A DNA stretch of 64,000 nt, from NCBI GenBank assembly GCA_963663845.2, contig OY760650.2:310001-374000 (forward strand), given 5' to 3'. The notes below the pieces were generated by a model. It worked only from the letters and a program-made list of their open reading frames with translations. It was not told the origin of the DNA and did no database searches. This document shows, one piece after another, positions 33,495 to 42,528 of this stretch (the first letter of the stretch is position 1; each line of letters opens with the position of its first letter). Both the position numbers and the translations under genes were made by a program. The DNA comes from Versatilivorator sp963663845 (lineage in GTDB: Bacteria; Acidobacteriota; Terriglobia; Versatilivoradales; Versatilivoraceae).

Positions 33495-34652
33495 TCAAAT
33501 CGCGGCGGCGCCCAGCTCCAATCCCTGACGAACGGAACGGATCACCTGCCGGTAGTAGGCCTCGTAGAGCGGGATGATCTTGGTGGAACAGAATTTCTCC
33601 ATGGCGAAATCGCGGGCGTTCCGGCCCATGGCGCGGTGTCTTCCAGGATCCGTCAACAGCTCGATCGCCCGGGACGCCATGGTTGTCACGTCTCCGGGAC
33701 TCACCAGGTATCCGTCCCGCCCATCCCGGACCACCTCGGGAAGCCCCCCCACCCTGGAGGCGATCACCGGCACCTGGCAGGCCATGGCTTCCAGAGCCAC
33801 CAGCCCGAAGGACTCGGTGTCGCTGGGGAGCAACAGCAGGTCGGCGACACCCAGCAGCTCGGCGATGGAGTCCTGCTTGCCCAGAAAAACGGTCCGATTT
33901 TCCAACCCCTTGTTGTGAACCAGCCACTCGGCGTTGGAGCGCTCCGGGCCGTCGCCCACCATCAGGAGCCTGGCCGGGACCTGGCGCTGAACCCGGTCGA
34001 ATATCTCGATGACGTGGTTGACTCTCTTGACCGGGCGGAAGTTGGAAATGTGGATCAGGATCCTTTCTTCGGGGAGGGCCACCCTTCCCCTGAGGATTTC
34101 ATCTTGCGAACGCTGGAAGACATCGCAATTGACGAAATTGGGAATGACGGTGATGGGAGCGTCCATTTCGAACTCCCGCCCGGTCAGTTCTCGCAGAAAT
34201 TCGGAAACCGCCGTCACCCCGTCGCTCTTTTCGATCGAGAGGCGGGTAATGGGCAGGTAGGATCGATCGTTGCCCACCAGGGTGATGTCGGTTCCGTGCA
34301 AGGTGGTGACCACGGGAAGCCGCTTGGGCTTGAGCGTCTCCTTGGCCAGGAAGGCGCTCACCGAATGGGGAATGGCGTAGTGGACATGCAGCAGGTCCAG
34401 ATCCTGGTGGATGGCGACATCGGCCATCTTTGTGGCCAGAGCCAGGGCATAGGGAGGATGCTCGAACAGGGGGTAGTTCATCATTTCCACTTCATGGAAA
34501 TGAATCCGATCGCTGGTGGCATCCAGCTTGATCGGGATCGCATAGGTGATGAAATGGATCTCATGCCCCCGTTCGGCCAGTTCCTTGCCGATTTCGGTGG
34601 CCACCACTCCGCTTCCGCCGTAGCTGGGGTAGCAGGTAATTCCGATTCTCAT
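33495..34652 (-). CDS. bshA: N-acetyl-alpha-D-glucosaminyl L-malate synthase BshA
   Basis: 385 residues, GT4 glycosyltransferase fold. The N-terminus MRIGITCYPSYGGSGVVATEIG and DLLHVHYAIPHSVSAFLA are typical BshA blocks. The C-terminal donor-binding part includes SDTESFGLVALEAMACQVPV. It joins malate to GlcNAc as the first step of bacillithiol synthesis. Its ATG overlaps the bshB1 stop codon (ATGA), which supports the assignment of both. bshC is not in the window. Confidence 0.95.
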   Translation of the reverse strand: MRIGITCYPSYGGSGVVATEIGKELAERGHEIHFITYAIPIKLDATSDRIHFHEVEMMNYPLFEHPPYALALATKMADVAIHQDLDLLHVHYAIPHSVSAFLAKETLKPKRLPVVTTLHGTDITLVGNDRSYLPITRLSIEKSDGVTAVSEFLRELTGREFEMDAPITVIPNFVNCDVFQRSQDEILRGRVALPEERILIHISNFRPVKRVNHVIEIFDRVQRQVPARLLMVGDGPERSNAEWLVHNKGLENRTVFLGKQDSIAELLGVADLLLLPSDTESFGLVALEAMACQVPVIASRVGGLPEVVRDGRDGYLVSPGDVTTMASRAIELLTDPGRHRAMGRNARDFAMEKFCSTKIIPLYEAYYRQVIRSVRQGLELGAAAI

Positions 34653-35377
34653 GGCGCCGCCGCCTTTCGGGACGAGGCGAAAAAGGCCACCGGATCTCCT
34701 AGGGCCAATGCCTCTCGGGTATGGAAGGCTTCCGCGTAGCTCGTCCGGATGAGAGAGCCGTAGTGCCGGTTGAGCGCCTTGAGCGCCGGAAGGAACTCGG
34801 AATCGCTCAGATAGGTCGGGGGCTCATCCGATCCGGGGTCGTGCAATTGGGAAGCAAAACAGCCGATGGCCCGCATTTTTTGCTCAAAGAAGGCGCTGAT
34901 ATCCACCAGGAAAGAAGGAGAGGGGAAACTCGCTTGCCTGAAGTAGACGATGCGGTCGGGTCGAAACCGCGGCTGACCCGTCGTGATTTTCCTCAGGCCG
35001 GAGAGGTAGCAGGCAGCCGTCACGATCCGGCTGGCTGCCACGTGATCGGGATGGGGGTCGTCCCGGTGGTGAGTGAATACCAGGCCGGGACGGAATTCCC
35101 GCAGTTGCTCGATGACCTTGAGGCGCGCTGCCGAGGTGTCCTGTAGGTGAGCGTCCCGAAGCCCCAGGTTGACCCTGGTCTTCAACTCCAGGACCTCGGC
35201 CGCGGCCTGGGCTTCCCGGGACCGGATCCGCGAGGTCCCCCGAGTCCCCAGCTCGCCCCGAGTCATGTCGGCGACGCCGGTCCGATGGCCCAGATTGGCC
35301 AACTTGGACAGAGTTCCGCCCACCGACAATTCGACGTCATCCGGATGGGCCCCGAAGGCCAGCACGTCCAGCTTCAT
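34649..35377 (-). CDS. bshB1: Bacillithiol biosynthesis deacetylase BshB1
   Basis: 242 residues, LmbE-like PIG-L fold. The zinc motif AHPDDVE is at 10-16 and the second motif is DDPHPDHVAASRI. TRGELGTRG is a BshB/MshB-type block. It removes acetyl from GlcNAc-malate. The start MKLDVLAFGAHPDD at 35377 lies inside the tsaE 3' end (41-base overlap), an unusually long overlap. It is followed by bshA with an ATGA junction. Confidence 0.94.
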   Translation of the reverse strand: MKLDVLAFGAHPDDVELSVGGTLSKLANLGHRTGVADMTRGELGTRGTSRIRSREAQAAAEVLELKTRVNLGLRDAHLQDTSAARLKVIEQLREFRPGLVFTHHRDDPHPDHVAASRIVTAACYLSGLRKITTGQPRFRPDRIVYFRQASFPSPSFLVDISAFFEQKMRAIGCFASQLHDPGSDEPPTYLSDSEFLPALKALNRHYGSLIRTSYAEAFHTREALALGDPVAFFASSRKAAAP

Positions 35378-35831
35378 GTAACCCTGCACTCTCCTGTCCG
35401 GAAGCCAATGCCGTTCCCACTTCAATGCGCCGGCTCTCCCCGCCCAGATCCACGAAACCCACCCGGGTGGCTCCCTGCCGATCCTGCTCTCTCAGCTTTT
35501 CCGGCCACTCCACCAGGATCACCGCCTCCCGGTCCAGGACTTCCTCCAGGCCCAGAGTCTCCAGATCCGGCCCCGGCTCGACGCGATACAAGTCCAGGTG
35601 AAACACGGGCAGCCGCGCCTCGTACTCGTTGATCAGGGTGAAGGAGGGACTGGTGACCTCGTCGGGATCCTCCAGGCCCAGCCCACAGACCATCCCCTTG
35701 CAGAACACGGTCTTGCCGACTCCCAGGGGGCCGTCGAGCAGAAACATGCCGGGCCGCTCCAGCGTCTGGCCCATGGCGAAGGCCGCCTGGAAGGTTTGCC
35801 GCGCGGAGTGGCTGAAGATATTCAGGGTCAT
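35337..35831 (-). CDS. tsaE: tRNA threonylcarbamoyladenosine biosynthesis ATPase TsaE
   Basis: 164 residues. Walker A GPLGVGKT is at 34-41; SPSFTLINEY and HLDLYRVE are the other family motifs, with VILVEWPEKL near the end of the core. TsaE powers the TsaBD complex that makes t6A37 in ANN-decoding tRNAs. The C-terminal 30 residues overlap the bshB1 gene and have low complexity, so they may have grown by read-through. The ATG overlaps the nnr stop codon. Confidence 0.94.
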   Translation of the reverse strand: MTLNIFSHSARQTFQAAFAMGQTLERPGMFLLDGPLGVGKTVFCKGMVCGLGLEDPDEVTSPSFTLINEYEARLPVFHLDLYRVEPGPDLETLGLEEVLDREAVILVEWPEKLREQDRQGATRVGFVDLGGESRRIEVGTALASGQESAGLHEAGRAGLRGPSG

Positions 35832-37453
35832 GGGGTTCGGGCCTCCCGGATCCTCCTCAGGGCCTCGGCCGTGAAGCCGGTCAGATCGGAGGCCATCACC
35901 GATTGGTCTCCGCGGACCTCTTGCGCCAGATCACCGGCCAGGCCATGAACGAAAACCGCCAGGGTGATGACCGACTCCAGGTCGTCGATCCCGCGGCGGT
36001 CCCTGGTGGCCGGCATCGAAAGCCACTGGGCCATGAGTCCGGCCACCATTCCGGTCAGAACGTCTCCCGAACCCCCCTTGGCCATGGCCGGGTTCCCGCT
36101 GGAATTCAGGGTGACCTGGCCGGAAGGCGAGGCCAGCAGGGTCTGGCGTCCCTTCAGGACCAGGTACAGCCCCCGCCCCACGGCAAAGCCCCTGGCCAGC
36201 TCGATTCGGTTCTCCTGCAGTTCCCGGGTCGAGATCCCCAGCAGCCGGGCGAATTCTCCCGGATGCGGAGTCAGCACCAATATCTCCCGGTTGCGCTCCA
36301 GCAGTTCCAGGGCGCCCTGGCAGGCGTTGATGCCGTCGGCGTCCAAAACCACCGGCAGCCGGCATTCCTCGAGAAACCGCCTCACAAACTGGACGGTCTC
36401 GCCCTCGCGCCCCAAGCCCGGCCCCAGGGCGACCACCGTCTTGCCCTGCAGCAGGTTCTCGACCCTGGAGTAGTCGAACGCCTTGGTGGAGAATGCCCCC
36501 CCGGGGGTGGCCGGCAGCGGCTCCGTCATGACCTCCAGGAGCTGGCCGGCCACAACCGGCTGGCAGGGAGCGGGCGCCGCCAGGGTCACCAGCCCGGCGC
36601 CGCAGGCCAGAGCCGCATGCGCCGCCATGGCGGCGGCCCCGGTCTTGCCGGTCGAACCGGCGACGGCCAGGACGTGGCCGAAGTGTCCCTTGTGGGCGTC
36701 GGGCTCCCTCGCAAAGGCCTGCAGGGTGGTCGCGGCCTCGGCCCGGGTCACCTGATGGAGCTGCGACCCCGACTCCCGCACCAGTTCGGGAGGACTGCCG
36801 ATGGGAACCACCACCCACTTTCCGCAATAGCGGGCCGCGGGCGCGAAGATATGGGCCGGCTTGGGCGCGGTGAAGGTCACCGTCAGCTCCGACACCGGGG
36901 CTGAGCTGTCGCCCGGGGGATTCCCCCGGCAATCGCAGTCCAGACCGGAGGGCAGGTCAACGGCCACCACGCGGGGAAAGCGCCTCAGGCATTCGACCAC
37001 CTCCGCCATGAAACCTGTCAGTGGGAGCCTGACTCCGGTGCCCAAGAGGGCATCCACCAGGATGTCGGTTCGGGCCGTGTCGAGACGGGACCGCAGTCTG
37101 TCGGGCCAATCGCCCTCCTCGACGACCCACTCGATGGGAACTCCCATCTTTTGGGCCACTTCCAGATTGGTCCGGGCGTCACCCCTCAGGGACTCCGGCC
37201 GGGCCATCAGGACCACTTGGGTGGCCACGCCTCCCAGGTGGAGGTGTCGGGCCACCACCAGGCCGTCTCCTCCGTTGTTTCCCTTGCCGCAGACCACCAG
37301 CACCCTCGAGCCCTGGAGCCCGCCGAAATGCCGCTCCATCTCGCGCACGACTCCGCTGCCGGCGTTCTCCATGAGCAGCAGGCCGGGGAGACCGTACCGG
37401 GCCGTGGTCTCCCGATCCACCCAACGCATCTGACCGCTCGACAGGATCCTCAT
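35828..37453 (-). CDS. nnr: Bifunctional NAD(P)HX epimerase / ADP-dependent NAD(P)HX dehydratase
   Basis: 541 residues with two enzymes fused. The N-terminal YjeF-type epimerase (1 to about 215) has LMENAGSGVVREM and VVCGKGNNGGDGLVVARHL. The C-terminal ribokinase-like dehydratase (about 235-535) has GHVLAVAGSTGKTGAAAMAA and GNPAMAKGGSGDVLTG. Together they repair hydrated NADH and NADPH. It starts the operon nnr-tsaE-bshB1-bshA-ligA; nnr-tsaE adjacency is widespread in bacteria. Confidence 0.96.
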   Translation of the reverse strand: MRILSSGQMRWVDRETTARYGLPGLLLMENAGSGVVREMERHFGGLQGSRVLVVCGKGNNGGDGLVVARHLHLGGVATQVVLMARPESLRGDARTNLEVAQKMGVPIEWVVEEGDWPDRLRSRLDTARTDILVDALLGTGVRLPLTGFMAEVVECLRRFPRVVAVDLPSGLDCDCRGNPPGDSSAPVSELTVTFTAPKPAHIFAPAARYCGKWVVVPIGSPPELVRESGSQLHQVTRAEAATTLQAFAREPDAHKGHFGHVLAVAGSTGKTGAAAMAAHAALACGAGLVTLAAPAPCQPVVAGQLLEVMTEPLPATPGGAFSTKAFDYSRVENLLQGKTVVALGPGLGREGETVQFVRRFLEECRLPVVLDADGINACQGALELLERNREILVLTPHPGEFARLLGISTRELQENRIELARGFAVGRGLYLVLKGRQTLLASPSGQVTLNSSGNPAMAKGGSGDVLTGMVAGLMAQWLSMPATRDRRGIDDLESVITLAVFVHGLAGDLAQEVRGDQSVMASDLTGFTAEALRRIREARTP

Positions 37454-37544
37454 ATCGCCCCTGGTTGGCGGGTTGGCCCCCTGTTGCCCTCAGCCCAATC
37501 TAAGCGGTTGAGAAAGTTCAAGTCAAGTCTCCGAGTCTTCCCAC

Positions 37545-37609
37545 AAAAAAAGGCCACCGGACCGGGAGCAGCCGCCCAAGGCGGCCCCCTCCTGATCGAT
37601 AGCCTTTTT
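37545..37609 (-). terminator. Rho-independent terminator of tRNA-Gly
   Basis: On the minus strand the sequence begins AAAAAGGC six bases after the tRNA CCA end. An inner GCCGCC-TTG-GGCGGC stem and an outer GGAG/CTCC closure follow, then GGCCTTTTTTT (plus positions 37545-37554). This is a strong hairpin with a seven-T tail. Confidence 0.7.
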
Positions 37610-37615
37610 GAATTC

Positions 37616-37690
<75 letters not shown>

Positions 37691-37702
37691 TAATGCACCC
37701 AA

Positions 37703-37731
37703 CCTTAAGAGACTTCCCCTCGAAAAGTCAA
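37703..37731 (-). promoter_or_regulatory. Promoter of tRNA-Gly
   Basis: On the minus strand TTGACT (37731-37726) and TTAAGG (37708-37703) are 17 bases apart. The tRNA 5' end at 37690 lies 12 bases after the -10 box. Confidence 0.6.
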
Positions 37732-37804
37732 TCCTTTTGGGGCGGCTGGAATCTCCCCGCCCAACCCGGTCGACCGCCCCGGTCCCCGACGACGGGACGG
37801 ATGG

Positions 37805-39781
37805 TTATCCGGATGACCGGGCCTTCCGGCTTCGCTCGTGAACGGCATCCACCAGCCTCAGAGCCTGATCCACCGGGGTCTGGGGCAGGATGCCGTGGCC
37901 CAGATTGAAAATGTGGCCCGGCCGCCCTCCGGCCCGATCCAGGATTTCACCGGCTTTGTCGGCGACGCTGTCGGAATCCGCCAGCAGCACCAGGGGATCC
38001 AGATTGCCCTGTATGGCTTGACCTTCGCCGATCCTGCCCCAGGCCCGGGCCAGATCGATGCGCCAGTCGACCCCGATGACGTCGGCTCCGGTCGATCCGA
38101 CCAACTCCAGGTATCCGCCGGTGCCCGTCGAGAAGTAGATGACCGGAACCCGGGGCCTGATGTTTTCGATCACCTGGATGGTATAGGGCAGCACCGAACG
38201 CCGGTAGTCCTCGGGGCCGAGGCAGCCGGCCCAACTGTCGAAGAGCTGAACGGCCTGCGCCCCGGCGAGAATCTGGCCGTTGAGGTAGCGGGTCACGCTC
38301 CGGGAAATCAACTGCATCATGCTGTCCCAGGCTCCGGGATGGCGGTGCATCAGCTCCTTGGTGTGGACGTAGTTCTTGGATCCGCCCCCCTCGGTGATGT
38401 AGGAGGCCAGCGTAAAGGGGGCCCCGGCAAAGCCGATCAGCGGCAGGTCGGACCGCAGGCCTGCCCGGGCCTTGCGCACGGCGTCGAACACGAAGGACAG
38501 GGATTCTTCCGGATCGACCTCGGACAGCCGGTCCACCTCCGCCTGTGAACGGATCACCCCCTGGATGCTGGGACCATCCCCGCCCTCGAAGGTGAGACCC
38601 AGCCCCATGGGCTCCACGATCAGGAGGATATCGGCAAAGATGATGGCGGCATCCACCCCGAGGCGGTGGGCCGCGGTCACGGTGACTTCGGCTGCCAGGT
38701 CCGAGTTCTTGCACAAGCCCAGAAACGAAGTCCTGGAGCGTATGGCCCGGTACTCCGCCATGTAGCGCCCGGCTTGGCGCATGAGCCAAATGGGCGTGTA
38801 TTCGGTGGCCTGGCGGCGGCAGGCTCGCATGAAGACACTGTCGTCCAGTCGGCTGTAGGCCCGAGGGACCGGCGTTGCGGACTCGACCTCCACCGAAACG
38901 GCCACCCGGGAAGACTGCCGGACTCCCTCGTCCCGCGGCCTGGCGGCGGCTTTCCCGCAGGCTTCCTCCACCAGGCGGGCCATGTTGGGCCGGCCGGCTT
39001 CCAGGTCTACCTGGACGAGCTCGCGGCGCAACGCCTGGCTGCAATTGGGGCCGATGGAAGCGGTCACCGCCTGGTTCAAGGCGCGGCGCAGCGCATCGGC
39101 CTTGTGCTGCTGGCCGGCCAGTTGGAAGAGGTGGGACACCTGCACGGAGTTGGTGAACAGGGCCACCCGGCAGGTTCCTGCGATCAGGGCATCGATGGCC
39201 CGGCAAAGGGGACCGGTGTCGGAGGGCAGGGTCCATCGATAGACGGGAACCTGCAGCACCTCGGCTCCCCGCTTCCTGAGCTCTTCCAGGAACAGTCGAT
39301 TGGGCGTCCCATACTCCTGAACGGCCACCGTCAATCCGGAGAGGTTGGGGCAACCCTCGCTGGTATCGATGACTTCCAGAATTTCCCTCCAGGTATTGGG
39401 TTCCGGAACGGGAATGACCGTGGACAGGCCCAGCGCCCTCAGGGCCGCAATGGGCTTGGGACCTCGCGCGATCAGCGCGGCCCCACCCAGGGCCTTGAGC
39501 AGGTCCGGCTGCCGGTAGCGCTTCCGCAGCACCTCCATCAGGGTTCGGGTTCCCCCGCCGGTCATGAATACGGCTACGTCGACCTCGCCCCGGAGAAGCC
39601 TTTCCCCGAATCGAATGGCGCCGACGTTCTGTTCCAGCGGGGCCTCCGCCAGGGCCGGAGCCAGTTGAGCCACACCCTGATGTCTGGAGATCAACGAGGC
39701 CATTTCCTCGGCGAAGCGGCTTTCGAAGGCAACCACCCGTTGACCCCGGAACCCAGCCGGCATTGGATCGACAGCGCTCAT
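37805..39781 (-). CDS. hemE: Fused uroporphyrinogen-III synthase (HemD) - uroporphyrinogen decarboxylase (HemE)
   Basis: 658 residues from the ATG at 39781 (an upstream ATG at 39814 is possible). Residues about 12-275 have a HemD pattern (GQRVVAFESRFAEEM; VAVQEYGTPNRLFLEELRKR; FTNSVQVSHLFQL; ASIGPNCSQALRR). A linker of about 40 residues follows, then a complete HemE (about 315-655) with PIWLMRQAGRYM around 331-342, GFAGAPFTLASY and the C-terminal GHIFNLGHGILPQTPVD. HemD closes the tetrapyrrole ring and HemE decarboxylates it, so two consecutive heme steps are in one chain. hemC is not in the window. Confidence 0.9.
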   Translation of the reverse strand: MSAVDPMPAGFRGQRVVAFESRFAEEMASLISRHQGVAQLAPALAEAPLEQNVGAIRFGERLLRGEVDVAVFMTGGGTRTLMEVLRKRYRQPDLLKALGGAALIARGPKPIAALRALGLSTVIPVPEPNTWREILEVIDTSEGCPNLSGLTVAVQEYGTPNRLFLEELRKRGAEVLQVPVYRWTLPSDTGPLCRAIDALIAGTCRVALFTNSVQVSHLFQLAGQQHKADALRRALNQAVTASIGPNCSQALRRELVQVDLEAGRPNMARLVEEACGKAAARPRDEGVRQSSRVAVSVEVESATPVPRAYSRLDDSVFMRACRRQATEYTPIWLMRQAGRYMAEYRAIRSRTSFLGLCKNSDLAAEVTVTAAHRLGVDAAIIFADILLIVEPMGLGLTFEGGDGPSIQGVIRSQAEVDRLSEVDPEESLSFVFDAVRKARAGLRSDLPLIGFAGAPFTLASYITEGGGSKNYVHTKELMHRHPGAWDSMMQLISRSVTRYLNGQILAGAQAVQLFDSWAGCLGPEDYRRSVLPYTIQVIENIRPRVPVIYFSTGTGGYLELVGSTGADVIGVDWRIDLARAWGRIGEGQAIQGNLDPLVLLADSDSVADKAGEILDRAGGRPGHIFNLGHGILPQTPVDQALRLVDAVHERSRKARSSG

Positions 39782-40100
39782 GGACTGTATCGACCGGAGG
39801 GAAACCCGCCTCATGCCGTGCCCCCCGGCCCCCCGATTCTCATTGACGTACCAAGCGGAAAGAACAACCGACGATATGGTATCATGCGCCTTCCCATTCG
39901 ACTTGGCGCCGCGGCAGGCAACGACAATTCTCAGTGCACCGTTCAGGCACGGGCAAGGGGTCAGGGGCCCAGGAAGGCAGGATTGGCGGCACGCCGGGAG
40001 ATCGTCAGTGCAACCGTGCTTTCAGGAGCAGGAGGTCAAGAGGCCCCCGCTCCAGGTGAGAACGGTCTTTTTCATCATTCATCATTCTAAGGAGTCAATC

Positions 40101-41366
40101 TTGAACCAGCCGCTTGCAAACAGTCGACAGACAGGCTCTCGCATGGGCGCCGGTGGATTGATCCTGTGCACGCTTCTCCTGGTGGCTTGCGAGCCCCGCA
40201 AGGCTCCCCCGCCACTTTCCGATTCCGGACCGGAAACCGGGTCCCGGCCCAACACCCTGACTCCCGAGGAGGCCGGCCAGGGCTGGATTCTTCTTTGGGA
40301 CGGGGAGACCACTTTCGGCTGGCAGTCCTTGGGAGGGGCTGAATGGCATATCGGAAACGGGATCCTCTCCGCCGCCTCCGGCACCTCCGGTTGGCTGGCC
40401 ACCAATGCCCAATTCGCCGACTATCTGCTGAAGCTGGAATATCGCACGGCCGCCGACGGCAACAGCGGCGTCTTTCTGCGGTCCCTCAAGGAGGGAGAAC
40501 CCCACCAAACCGGATATGAGCTCCAGATTTGCGATTCACACGCCAGCTATACCACCGGCAGCCTGGTCAACCACATCGAGGCCAAACCGGTCGCCACCGA
40601 GCCGGACCGCTGGCAGAGCTACGAAATCTCGGTTCAAGGAGACCAGTTCGTGGTGCGGCTCAATGGCGAGCAGATCCTGGATGCGCGAAACGAAGACCAT
40701 CGAACGGGGCACATCGGCCTGCAGTACAACCAGGACAAGAAAATAGAATTTCGCAACATCAAGCTGAAACCCCTGGGCCTGGAACCGCTATTCGACGGCC
40801 AGAGCCTGAAGGGCTGGCGGAAGGTGGACCGGCCGAACAAGCCGATGCCGCACGAGTGGTCGGTCAGAGAGGGACTGATTCACGTGGAAAAGGGAGCGGG
40901 TCAGCTCGAAACGGAAAAGACCTTCAGGGACTTCGTATTCCAGCTCGACATCCGGACCAATGCCCCGGACGCCGAAACCCATCCCAACAGCGGCGTTTTC
41001 TTTCGCGGTGACGCGGGGGGATTCTGGACAGGCTACGAGTCTCAGATTCGCAACCAGTTCGAGGAGGGCGACCGCACCCGGCCGGTGGACTTCGGCACCG
41101 GCGGCCTCTATTTCTACCACCCCGCCCGGCGAGTCGTTCCCAGCGACGGTGAGTTCTTCACCAAGACGATCACCGCCAAGGGCCGCCACATCGCGGTCTG
41201 GGTGAACGGCTATCCGGTCACAGACTTCGTGGAAGGTCGTCCCGAAGGAAGGAATGCCAGGAAGGAAGCCCGCCTGGAGGGAGGAACCTTCAGCCTGCAA
41301 GCCCACGATCCCACCACCAACCTGGACTTTCGAAACCTCAAAGCGGTGGAGCTGCCCGAGAGATGA
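40101..41366 (+). CDS. Lipoprotein with two DUF1080 (3-keto-disaccharide hydrolase) domains
   Basis: 421 residues from a TTG start at 40101, six bases after TAAGGAG; the frame is open far upstream but has no other good start. A lipoprotein signal peptide ends at LLLVAC, giving Cys30. Two tandem jelly-roll DUF1080 domains follow (about 55-232 and 233-420). Each carries the family pattern (WILLWDGETTFGWQSL / LFDGQSLKGWRKV; NSGVFLRS / NSGVFFRG; YELQICDS / YESQIRNQ). Family members cleave 3-keto-glycosides, hinting at sugar-oxidation catabolism at the cell surface. No oxidoreductase partner is adjacent. Confidence 0.85.
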   Translation: MNQPLANSRQTGSRMGAGGLILCTLLLVACEPRKAPPPLSDSGPETGSRPNTLTPEEAGQGWILLWDGETTFGWQSLGGAEWHIGNGILSAASGTSGWLATNAQFADYLLKLEYRTAADGNSGVFLRSLKEGEPHQTGYELQICDSHASYTTGSLVNHIEAKPVATEPDRWQSYEISVQGDQFVVRLNGEQILDARNEDHRTGHIGLQYNQDKKIEFRNIKLKPLGLEPLFDGQSLKGWRKVDRPNKPMPHEWSVREGLIHVEKGAGQLETEKTFRDFVFQLDIRTNAPDAETHPNSGVFFRGDAGGFWTGYESQIRNQFEEGDRTRPVDFGTGGLYFYHPARRVVPSDGEFFTKTITAKGRHIAVWVNGYPVTDFVEGRPEGRNARKEARLEGGTFSLQAHDPTTNLDFRNLKAVELPER

Positions 41367-41376
41367 CCCGTATTTC

Positions 41377-42528
41377 TCATTTTTTTCTGAAGGTAATTCC
41401 CGGCTTGATCATCTCGGCCGCTGTCATCCCCACCAGCCCCGAGATGGGCTCGTCCACCAATATCCCGAATGACTGCGCGTGAACCGGATTCAGCCAGAGC
41501 TTCCAGGGTGGATTGAGGGTGGGCGGAATGGATTCGTCCGAATCGGCACTCAGGTAGAACCAGGCCAGCAGGGTGGCGACACTGGTGGTGACCCCTTTCT
41601 CGGGCCCTTCGCCCCACAATCCCTGCTCGCTTCGAATCCTCAGCAGCCAGCGCACGGTGAGGTCCAGCTCCACCAGCATCCAGCCGGTCAGATCCCGATC
41701 GTCCAGGAGGTAGTAGGCGGCTTGAACCGCCTCGGCCCAATAGGGGATGACGCCCAGGGAGCCCTGCAGGGAAACGGTTCCATCGACGACGGAGGGGATC
41801 TGTCCATTGGGCCTGCGGCTCCGGACCAGCCAACGCACCCCGTCCGCCGCCAGCCGCCGATACTCCGGATTCTCGGTGAGCGCGTAGATCTGAGAAAAGA
41901 ACAGGCTGCAGGCCGCGGTGGAAGCCGTGGAAGGTCCGACCGAGACCCGGTCGTCGAGAGTGCCCAGGGCGACGGCGCCTTCATCCTCTCCCCCGGTGAT
42001 GACCCAGCCACTCGACCCGTCCCAACCCTTCCGCGCCCCATCCCCCTGGTAGCCCTCCACCAGCACCCGGGCGTACCGTTCCAGGGCCTGGCGATAGGCG
42101 CGCCGGCGGGCTCTGTCCGCATAGACGAGGCTCCGGGCCAGCGCGGCCGCCGCCAGACAGGAATCGGCCGAGTTCAAGGGCAGGCCGTCCTGCCGGCCGG
42201 ACCACAGGGCTCCGGGGTTGCCGGCTGTCGTCCGCACCGGCTGCTGCTGCGCAATCAGCCGATCACCCCACCCCAAGGCGGCATTCAGGTAACGTTTTGG
42301 TTTTCCCGCCAGGTCGTAACCGGCCAGCAGGGCGCGAATCGACGCGGCTGAAGTCCGGGCGGCGGACTCGGGCTCCCTGGTGGCCTGGGTCTCGATCCAA
42401 TCGCAGATCTCCACCAGGGTGTGCTTCAACTGCTTCTTGGCGGCTTTTCGGAAGAGCTTCTTGGCCTGAAGCTGAGCCGGCATGGCTACGGCCAGCAACA
42501 GGACAAGCAGAAGCACCCTCCTCTTCAT
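41377..42528 (-). CDS. Exported protein of alpha-barrel (six-hairpin-like) type, function unknown
   Basis: 383 residues with a signal peptide (MKRRVLLLVLLLAVAMPAQLQA). The mature part is helical, with repeated A-x-x-x-W-L/R-x-x-x-R and G-I/W-G patterns (AALGWGDRLIAQQ; CLAAAALARSLVYADRARR; EYRRLAADGVRWLVRSR; DLTVRWLLRIRSEQGLW), suggesting an alpha/alpha-toroid such as in polysaccharide lyases and glycosidases. No catalytic residues can be named. Its ATG overlaps the last base of the upstream gene's stop codon (TAATG), so the two are coupled. Confidence 0.6.
   Translation of the reverse strand: MKRRVLLLVLLLAVAMPAQLQAKKLFRKAAKKQLKHTLVEICDWIETQATREPESAARTSAASIRALLAGYDLAGKPKRYLNAALGWGDRLIAQQQPVRTTAGNPGALWSGRQDGLPLNSADSCLAAAALARSLVYADRARRRAYRQALERYARVLVEGYQGDGARKGWDGSSGWVITGGEDEGAVALGTLDDRVSVGPSTASTAACSLFFSQIYALTENPEYRRLAADGVRWLVRSRRPNGQIPSVVDGTVSLQGSLGVIPYWAEAVQAAYYLLDDRDLTGWMLVELDLTVRWLLRIRSEQGLWGEGPEKGVTTSVATLLAWFYLSADSDESIPPTLNPPWKLWLNPVHAQSFGILVDEPISGLVGMTAAEMIKPGITFRKK

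Noticed and set aside
33469..33927. N-terminal extension of ligA
   Set aside because: It overlaps bshA in another frame, has low-complexity Gly/Arg composition and lacks a start signal; the ATG at 33468 has TAGGAG upstream.
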